Of a DNA stretch of 64,000 bases, positions 57,601 to 64,000 are shown one piece after another. A program made the position numbers and the translations under genes. The notes under the pieces were generated by a model. The model ran no database searches, was not told the origin of the DNA, and saw only the letters and a program-made list of their open reading frames with translations. The DNA lies in NCBI GenBank assembly GCA_023105745.1, contig JALGQZ010000009.1, positions 45,723,967-45,787,966 on the forward strand. Reading direction: 5' to 3'. Position 1 is the first letter of the stretch. The number at the start of each line of letters is the position of its first letter. The DNA comes from Austropuccinia psidii (lineage: Eukaryota; Basidiomycota; Pucciniomycetes; Pucciniales; Sphaerophragmiaceae).

Positions 57601-60195
57601 TTAACCATCAATTTTTGTGTTAAAATTGAGGTGTTGTGTTTAGTTTAGAAGTTATGAGGAATTGAAGTATTTTCAATTGAATTCAATTGAAATGTCAAAA
57701 TGTGCGCGTGTATTACATAAGTGAACTTTGATTTACATATGAGGTGTCAATTATTACTGTATTTTACTGTACAATTGAATTGAATTACATATGTAAATTA
57801 TAAGTATAATACATGATGAGGAATTAAAGGAAAAATAAATTGGAAAGATTAAATTTGGGGGGGAAAAGGAACTCCAGCTCTAAGGGGGAGCTAGACCCCC
57901 AAATTCCTTGCTGACAGGCGTGGGATGTCAAAATTCACGCAAAAGTTCATCACTTTTGGCCTGGAATTGAGTTACAGGGTCTGTGGACTCAATTGATGAT
58001 GAGGTTTTGATATCAACTGGGGTAGTTTTAGCTGTTGCCAAGAGGGTAAAACTACCCTTAAGATAAAACAATCATAATAAAAACAGTTTTAACTGGTTTC
58101 TACGCCTCTGACACACATTCTGACGTGTTTTGAAGGCTCTAGGCCTGGTATTGCTATAGTAATGGCTGATTTAAGGGTCTAAAATGGCTAAAAATGGCTT
58201 AAACCAGCCCTTTTTTGGTCTAAACCAGGGTTCAATGATGCCATAATTGGCTTTTATGTTGTCAGACTGTTTTTCACGACTGACAAGAGTAAATTTTACT
58301 TTTGGAGTAAGAGAATTGATGGCTATAAAAGAATGTCTTCTTTGCCCCACTTTTCTCTTCATGTTAGAATCTTTTCCTTTTATTAATTAGTTTAAAACTG
58401 TTAAACCAATCAATCAAAGATTCCAACCACCACTTTTAAATCATTTTAATCCTTTTAACCACGTGAAAAAATCATTATAATCATTGTTTGTAACTCTTAT
58501 AATCATTTTTACCCCTGAACCACCCCAAAAGTGAATTAAAGCATCTTTCATCACTGTTAACTTTGTCACTTTGTTTCCAAATTCACTCTGGTCACTTTTG
58601 GGCGTGTTTTCTCTTTAATATTCTTTTTAAAGACTTTGTTCTTTAATTAATTGCTTGCAGTTCTTTGCTCAATTAATTCCAATTGAAATTGCTCTTGAAG
58701 AAATTTCTTTTGTAGCCTTAAAATATCTCTTGTAGAGTATTTTTTGGATAAATTTTTATTGTTGGTAAAACAATAAATTTTTATAATATTATTGTTTTAT
58801 ACTAATAAAGTTATAAACAATAAAATTGGCGTGTTTTCTCTTAAAAATAATATTTCATACTATTTTTAACTGAATTTTACCTTATACAAATTTTGAGGAC
58901 AGGAAAAGTACTTGATTTTTAATCAAAGTTTCATATCCACACCTTACAGCATTTGTCAAACCAAATGGCATGACCAAATACTCATAACTACCATACTTGG
59001 TTATAAAAGCATTTGAGTGCTCATCCCCCTCTTTGATTCTCAGAAGGTTATATGCACCACACAGGTCTATCTTGGAGAAGATAGTGGAACTGTTGAATAC
59101 GGTAAGGAGCTGGTTCATAGGAGGAACAGGATACCTGTTCTTCCTAGTGACAGCATTGAGCTTGTGGTAGTCAATACACAGATGAAGGCCTCCATCCTTT
59201 TTCTTGACAAAAAGGACAGGTGCTCCTGTTGAAGAGGAGCTTGGTTTTATGAAACCTTTCTCTACATTCTCTGAAATGTAGGCCTGCAGTGTTTCTGACT
59301 CTTGGTTTTATAATGAATAGATAACACCAATTGGAGGTAGAAGACCTTCCAATTTGATATGATGATCACAGGCGCAGTGTGGAGGAAGTTTCTCTGCCTT
59401 CACCTTGGAGAATGCATCCAAATATTGGTTATAAGCAGGAGGGACTGCCTTCAACACAGTTTCAATCTCTTCTTGCTCTTCCTTTTCATCCCACTGCTCC
59501 TCTAGGGAGGCATCAAAAGATAAAGGACAAAGGTCCATATCCCCTTGAAAGAGATGAAGTGAAGATATAGCAACATCTTCTCCAACATCTTTTATCTCTT
59601 TGAAGACTTCATCTCTTAATTGAAATAATGACTGAGAGGGAATGATGGAAGGGATATGGACAGAAGAAGGAATGGAAGGTGTCTTAAGTTCACAAACCAG
59701 AGCAACACTGATGACAGCAGTGGCAAAGTCATTACTAGCAGAAGGAAGAGTACCACTAGAATCCTTATGACTAGAATAATAGGTGATCAATCCATTTTTC
59801 CAATCAATGATGGGATTTAAATGGTAAAGGAAACCATAGCCCAATATCAGGTCTTCTCCTTTGGGTGAATGAATGATAAAAAAGTCCCGTTCAAAGCTTG
59901 GGAAGGAATGCAAGTCAACTACCCACTTGGTATAATGGGTGATAGACAAGGCAGGGCATTCATTTGAATCAAGAATGAAAAGATTCCTTTTTTCAGGAAG
60001 CTCTGACATAATCAATGTGTACTTGAGAACAAAATTCTTTGCAATAAAAGAGTTTGTAGCACCAAAATCAATGAGAATACTATAGAAGATATCAGAGACA
60101 AAAGAAAAAATAAGAAACTTTAAAGATCTCTTGACACTATTATTCAGAGTGCACAATTGTGCTCTTGAAGGAAATAAGTGAGAACCATTGAACAC
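54646..60195 (-). pseudogene. Element I Pol, split by solo LTR A2
   Basis: From the right: protease and linker (59308-60195; active site IDFGATNSF, the usual Ser replaced by Phe); RT N-terminal half (58949-59307; [12 protein letters not shown], then MPFGLTNA) up to LTR A2; RT second half (56903-57118; YLDYIMVF in place of YLDD); RT thumb, RNase H and integrase finger (55702-56952; RNase H TDASDYALG, CQQC); integrase core (55060-55689; VSDRG, TERVNQILE); and a chromodomain (54646-54870; WYLVEWKGF..TSWEP). Several stops and frame changes separate these blocks. The D, D and E of integrase are still present, but the RT catalytic motif is damaged. Confidence 0.88.
57119..58948 (+). repeat. Solo LTR A2 (1830 bp) inside element I RT
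   Basis: Nearly identical to the element A LTRs: it begins TGTGAGCCTTAGAGG and ends CACACCTTACA, with TATAAAA at 58324-58330. Exact GCATT duplications (57114-57118 and 58949-58953) flank it. The interrupted RT reads cleanly across the joined flanks (LTNAPASFQNL). Its close match to A makes it a recent arrival. Confidence 0.96.
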
Positions 60196-60209
60196 ATCAC
60201 GATTCCCAC

Positions 60210-61565
60210 TCAGGCTTTTCCCTGCTTGCTAGGGAAGCCTCTTGATGACCCAGGCTTGTTCTGAGGTCTCTTGAAGCATTTTTCAATTGGGTGCTTTCCA
60301 CCACAATAAGTACACAACCCCTCTTTGATCCTCCTCTCCTTTTCAGAATCATTTAATTTATTGTCCTTATTGAGGAGAGCAGCATGGGGCTTGTCCTTTG
60401 AAGATTGAAATTTCTTGCCCTTCTTATTCTTCTTTTGGTGAGGCCACTTTGATGAGTTCTGAGCAGGCCTAGATTGATTGAACCCAGTAGCAGGAGGCTT
60501 CTTCTCTTGATTGCCACCCTTTTCTTTTTGCCTCTCATGATATCTTGTGTCTAATTCTAAAGTGACATCCATAAGTTCTTGAAGAGTATCAAAAGCTACA
60601 GGGTGAGAAGCCAGCTGGTCCAATAATCTTGATGCCAATCCTTTTCTGTAAACATGGATATAAGCTCTTTCCCCCCAATCTCCAATTGTTGACATTAAGC
60701 TTCTGAAATCAGCAATGTACAAGGATACATGACCACTTTTCTTCATCTTCAGATTGTCCACTTCCTGTTCAGCTTTTCTGACTTCATTGGGGTCAGCAAA
60801 CAGAGTGAATAATTGAGTTTCAAATAACTGCCGATTATTGAGGAGGTAGGAAGGATCTTCATTGGAAATATTTGAGAGATAGGGTTCAATCCATTTTCCA
60901 GCTCTACAAGTGAGAAAAGAAGTTGAGTAAAGAACTTTCTTTCTTCCAGAGAAGAAATTTGCTTGGTCATTATGGCAAATTAATTTACAGGATTGGATAA
61001 ATCCTCTCAATTCATGAGCTTGAGTACCATCAAAAGAATTGGGTGCCTTCATGGACGGAGTCTTGAAAGCAGGGGCTTTGTAATTGTCCCTGGGGGTAAC
61101 TGCTTGAGTGATTTGCCCCATGAATGGAGTCATTTGCTTCATCATCTTGAGGAGAGTTGGTTTGGCATGAGAGGAAAGAGGTTGATTAGAAAGGGCTAGA
61201 TTAGACCCCTGAGGCACCTCTGGAGCATTTTCCAAAGAATCCACCACTTCAGTGTCCCCAGAATCTTCCTGTTCCACAGACTCTTCCCCCTCTTGATCTT
61301 CAACTTCCCCTAGTCTTGCTCTTGCACCTTCAGACATGCCAGGGTAGCCAACCAAACATCCAGAGAAAGATCTGGATCTTCTTGATTTCATTCCCCCTCT
61401 TCTTGAGGGTGCTGCTCCTTCCATTGGTGGCCCTCTGTCCAAGTTTGCACTCAGTTGATGAACTGATGGTGTGCGGTCAAGAGGAACCCTTGCTGTAGGA
61501 GTGAGGATGGCTGGATTTCTTTGAGATCTAGTGTTATTGGCTGGAGGGCTATGCTGAACTGGCAT
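60210..61565 (-). CDS. Element I Gag (451 residues)
   Basis: Open from ATG 61563-61565 to TGA 60210-60212. N-terminus Pro/Arg-rich as in F (MPVQHSPPA), an acidic stretch (about residues 90-110), a capsid block with FDGTQAHELRGF and SLYIADFRSL, a basic Lys/Ser tail and a C-x2-C-x3-H-x4-C knuckle (CTYCGGKHPIEKC). The GGGAAAA heptamer precedes the stop, and pol follows in -1. It is the only fully open frame of element I. Whether it still functions is unknown, since Pol in cis is dead. Confidence 0.9.
   Translation of the reverse strand: MPVQHSPPANNTRSQRNPAILTPTARVPLDRTPSVHQLSANLDRGPPMEGAAPSRRGGMKSRRSRSFSGCLVGYPGMSEGARARLGEVEDQEGEESVEQEDSGDTEVVDSLENAPEVPQGSNLALSNQPLSSHAKPTLLKMMKQMTPFMGQITQAVTPRDNYKAPAFKTPSMKAPNSFDGTQAHELRGFIQSCKLICHNDQANFFSGRKKVLYSTSFLTCRAGKWIEPYLSNISNEDPSYLLNNRQLFETQLFTLFADPNEVRKAEQEVDNLKMKKSGHVSLYIADFRSLMSTIGDWGERAYIHVYRKGLASRLLDQLASHPVAFDTLQELMDVTLELDTRYHERQKEKGGNQEKKPPATGFNQSRPAQNSSKWPHQKKNKKGKKFQSSKDKPHAALLNKDNKLNDSEKERRIKEGLCTYCGGKHPIEKCFKRPQNKPGSSRGFPSKQGKA
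60216..60222 (-). other. -1 ribosomal frameshift heptamer GGGAAAA (I)
   Basis: G GGA AAA in the Gag frame, followed by GCC TGA, identical in layout to F and G. The -1 frame is open from here into the protease. Confidence 0.75.
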
Positions 61566-62127
61566 TATGAAGAATTAGAATAACAAATTGATGGTATTAA
61601 AAACAGAAATCAAAGCTTGTCCAAATCAATTCAGTCAATAATCACAATCAATTCAAATAAAATATCATTAATCTTAAGTAAATCAATAATCAATCAATAA
61701 GTGTCTTCAATATGAAAATCAAAGTCTTTAGGAATCAATTCAAATCTTGAGGTGAAATTAAATTCAATAAATAATCAAATCAATTCTTGAGGATCAATCA
61801 AATATCTTGAGAGCTCGGAGTCAATCAGTCCAATGCAAATTGAATCCTGAATCGCTCAATCAATAAACCAAATGAATCCCAATGAATAATCCAATCAATC
61901 AACCAATCGATAACTGCTGATAAAACCTGAATATGAAGACAAAAGAAGTTTGATTTGAAATATAAAGAATGAAATGGAATGAGATGGTCGGCAATGATTA
62001 AGTAAAATAGGAGGAATCAATTTTCATATGAATGAAATGAATGAGGTGAAAATTGATGAGAGAAAAAATCATAATTTATTAATGAGAGAAATGAGTTTAA
62101 ATGAATGAAGAGAAAGAATGAAATATG
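61566..62127 (-). other. Low-complexity 5' leader of element I
   Basis: AT-rich stretch full of aatcaatc/tcaaat runs on the plus strand, no ORF, same style as the F leader. Confidence 0.65.
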
Positions 62128-62141
62128 AGTTAATTAATTTA
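62128..62141 (-). other. Self-priming primer-binding site of element I
   Basis: The plus strand reads agttaattaattta, one base from the LTR. The sense strand of the 3' LTR carries the same 14 bases at the predicted transcript start (complement of 51474-51487). It differs from the F site at one base, and the LTR partner differs in the same way. Confidence 0.72.
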
Positions 62142-62142
62142 A

Positions 62143-62888
62143 TTTCACAGGGGCTCATCTAAGTGAAGAGGGCCTGGCACTCAGCAAATGGGGACTCACT
62201 TATGGAGGGCTTAAGGATATGATGAAGAGGAATACACTTGAGAGTGTAATAAGATGAATTACTAATAAAAGGAATATAAGAAAAGAAGCAAAAAATAATA
62301 AGAGTAAGAAATAAAAGAGCCAACCACAAACAAGTCCAAGTCCACTGTTCCAACCTGTCAGAATGGAAAGAGAAGGGTTAATAAGGATATGGCAACCCAA
62401 CTCATACTGTACAGGCAAAGAAAGAAAAGCAAAGACTAACTTAATATTAAATAAATATAATACCCAAAAGTAAGGATCATAATATTTATGATATAATAAA
62501 TAAACAAAATAAATTAACTGGGGAAAATTCCCCAGGGGGGAGAAAGAGGGGCTGGTATATGTGAGAATCAGCAGCCCTGATCCAGAGAGAGAATTTCCAT
62601 GAGAGGATTTGATGATTGAATTAAGTCTGTCTAATACAGGTCTTGTACAAGAAGAGTGGTGGTATTGGGTAATTGTACGGTTTGGAAATGGTGTATCCAA
62701 AACTGTATTGGGTAATTCCAACCTGTACAATTATTGACAGGCTGTATTGATGAACAAGACTGTATGCATGTTTCATAAAGGAAGATTTCTGAAACTCAAT
62801 GTTGATACACACAGTGGATTTTCTGGTTTTAAGGTGTTTGAGTGGGTGTAAGTATGAATGCCCTTACCCCTGATGAGTGGTTGTTACA
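62143..62888 (-). repeat. 5' LTR of element I (746 bp)
   Basis: Same length as the left LTR. The left terminus is mutated from TGTCACA to TTTCACA; the right terminus is TGTTACA. A perfect inverted repeat CTGGGGAA..TTCCCCAG lies at 62518-62535. The start block has lost three bases compared with the 3' LTR. Confidence 0.92.
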
Positions 62889-63475
62889 GAAGCCTTTCCT
62901 TTTATAATTAGCTTAAACACTGTTAAGACAATCAATAAAAGATTCCAACCACCTTTTTTTAATCATTTTAAACATCTTATCATGTGAAAAAATTATTATA
63001 ATCATTTTTTTGTAACTCCTATAATCATTTTTTACCCCTGAACCACCCCATAAGTGAATTAACACATCTTTCATCACTGTAAACTTTGTCACTTTGTTTC
63101 CAAATTCACTCTGGTCACTTTTGAGCATGTTTTCTCTTTAATAATATTTTTAAAGACTGTGTTCTTTAATTAATTTCTTGCATTTCATTTCTCAATTAAC
63201 TCCAATTGAAATTGCTCTTGACAAGATTTCTTTTGTAGCCTTAAATATCTCTTGTAGAGTATTTTTGGATAAATTTTTATTGTTGGTAAGACAATAAGTA
63301 TTTATAATATTACTTTTTTATACCTATAAAGTTAAAAACAATGAATTTGGTGTTTTTTCTCCTAAAAATGATATTTCATAATATTTTTAATCAAATTTTT
63401 ACCTAATACAAATTTTGAGGATAGGGAAAGTACTTGATTTTCAATAAACGTTTCATATCCACACCTTACAGAAGC

Positions 63476-64000
63476 TTACTTCTCCGATAGTCTTTATCCC
63501 AAGACTCTTCTATAAGCATTAATATAAGCCCTTTCCTCCCAATCTCCAATTCTTGACATCAGACTTCTGAATTATTCTATGTACAAAGAGACTTGACCAC
63601 TTCATTTAATCTTGAGATTTTATAACTCTTTTTCATCTTTCCTGTCTTCATTGGGATCACCAAACAGAGTGAATAACTGGGTTTCAAACAACTTCCAGTT
63701 ATTGAGGAGATAAGATGGGTCTTCATTGGAGAAATTTCAGAGGTAAGTTTCAATCAATTTTTCAGCCCTACCAGTGAGAAAAGATGTTGAGTAAAGAACC
63801 TTCTTATTGTCAGAGAAGAAGTTTTCTGGGTCATTATGGAATATTAATGGACAGGGTTGAATAAACCCTCTCAATTTATAAGCTTTAGTATTATCAAAAC
63901 TATCAGATTCCCCCATCAATGGAGTCTTGAATTCTGGGACTCTTGAATTGTCCCTTGAGATAACTTCTTTAGTGAGCTGTCCCATAAATTTAGTCCGCTT
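63476..64000 (-). pseudogene. Element G Gag, capsid portion, cut by window edge
   Basis: Resumes the Gag of G after solo LTR H. It includes the FDNTKAYKLRGF segment matching FDGTQAHELRGF in I, the FHNDPENF and SFLTGRAEK motifs (63737-63985), and, further left in other frames, the region equivalent to SLYIADFRSL, now broken by stops. The N-terminus and 5' LTR of G lie beyond the window. Confidence 0.85.

Larger units (their letters stand above)
51111..62888 (-). mobile_element. Ty3/Gypsy chromovirus element I with antisense gene
   Basis: Equal 746-bp LTRs (51111-51856 and 62143-62888) and exact GAAGC duplications (51106-51110 and 62889-62893) define it. Minus-strand order from the right: LTR, self-priming site, low-complexity leader, Gag, Pol (split by solo LTR A2), duplicated 3' UTR motif, a plus-strand antisense gene, polypurine tract, LTR. 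Net length without A2 is about 9.9 kb. Gag is open, but Pol and the antisense gene carry stops, and the LTRs differ by several percent, so it is older than F and younger than G. Confidence 0.93.
49884..63470 (+). repeat. Solo LTR H (about 1.8 kb net) carrying element I
   Basis: An A-type LTR beginning TGTGAGACTTAGAGG and ending CACACCTTACA, flanked by exact GAAGC duplications (49879-49883 and 63471-63475). Its two parts are 49884-51110 and 62894-63470, about 1804 bp together, against 1820 in A. A TATAAAA box is at 51063-51069, just before the point where element I inserted. It is more diverged from A than A2 is. Confidence 0.92.
5780..64000 (-). mobile_element. Ty3/Gypsy element G, ancient host of the nested stack
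   Basis: G is a minus-strand chromovirus-type element whose pieces read continuously once later insertions are removed. In window order they are: 3' LTR 5780-6467; 3' region and antisense gene 6468-7608 plus 34871-35486; 3' UTR repeats 35793-36201; pol 36140-39643; protease/Gag end 49227-49883; Gag 63476-64000. Its 5' LTR and Gag N-terminus lie beyond the right edge. Three primary insertions interrupt it: K at 7609, F at 39644 and H at 49884. Each sits between matching TSDs, which proves the continuity. All its genes are broken by stops and frameshifts, and the RT and protease active sites are lost. Confidence 0.88.

Overview
The window looks like pure transposable-element DNA from a large, AT-rich, repeat-bloated fungal genome. 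I see no host gene, tRNA or rRNA. The Ty3/Gypsy Gag and Pol proteins (chromodomain-bearing), the short GT..AG introns and the nested LTRs point to a rust fungus (Pucciniales). From general familiarity they most resemble the elements that fill the myrtle rust Austropuccinia psidii genome; this is recognition from memory, not a search.

Layout. Most of the window (5780 to the right edge) is one old minus-strand Gypsy element (G) into which other elements stacked. Boundaries were set from TG..CA termini and matching 5-bp target-site duplications (TSDs). G contains: (i) solo LTR K (7609-34865, TSD caacc/aaact), which holds solo LTR J (8259-9886, GGCCT) and plus-strand element B (10570-34544, GCTTA); B holds solo LTR D (14462-15901, CACTC) and inverted solo LTR C (18194-30454, GGAAT), and C holds the young plus-strand element A (18379-28437, AAAAC); (ii) minus-strand element F (39644-49221, AGTGG), apparently intact; (iii) solo LTR H (49884-63470, GAAGC), holding minus-strand element I (51111-62888, GAAGC), which is split by solo LTR A2 (57119-58948, GCATT). 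Left of G lie a truncated A-type LTR (1-1661), AT-rich DNA, a reversed D-type solo LTR (2672-4069) and more AT-rich DNA.

Two lineages are present. Lineage 1 (A, B, LTRs C, D, H) has long LTRs beginning TGTGAGCC or TGTCAGCC, a TGGGGGCC primer-binding site, a spliced ORF1 of unknown function, and a large ORF2 that fuses Gag, protease, RT, RNase H, integrase and a chromodomain-like tail. Lineage 2 (F, G, I, LTRs J, K) has LTRs ending TGTCACA/TGTGACA, separate Gag and Pol joined by a conserved -1 slippery heptamer GGGAAAA, and a Pol C-terminal chromodomain. Its primer-binding site is complementary to the predicted 5' end of its own transcript, which suggests Tf1/sushi-type self-priming.

The most unusual observation is in lineage 2. 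Elements G and I each carry, between the end of pol and the 3' LTR, a gene on the OPPOSITE strand with a conserved phase-1 intron. Its N-terminal region has the exact cysteine spacing of a fungal Zn(II)2Cys6 (GAL4-type) DNA-binding cluster, C-x2-C-x6-C-x10-C-x2-C-x6-C. Both copies are decayed, but start, cysteine spacing and intron position agree. Next to it, G, I and also F keep a duplicated motif of about 115 bp in the pol 3' UTR.
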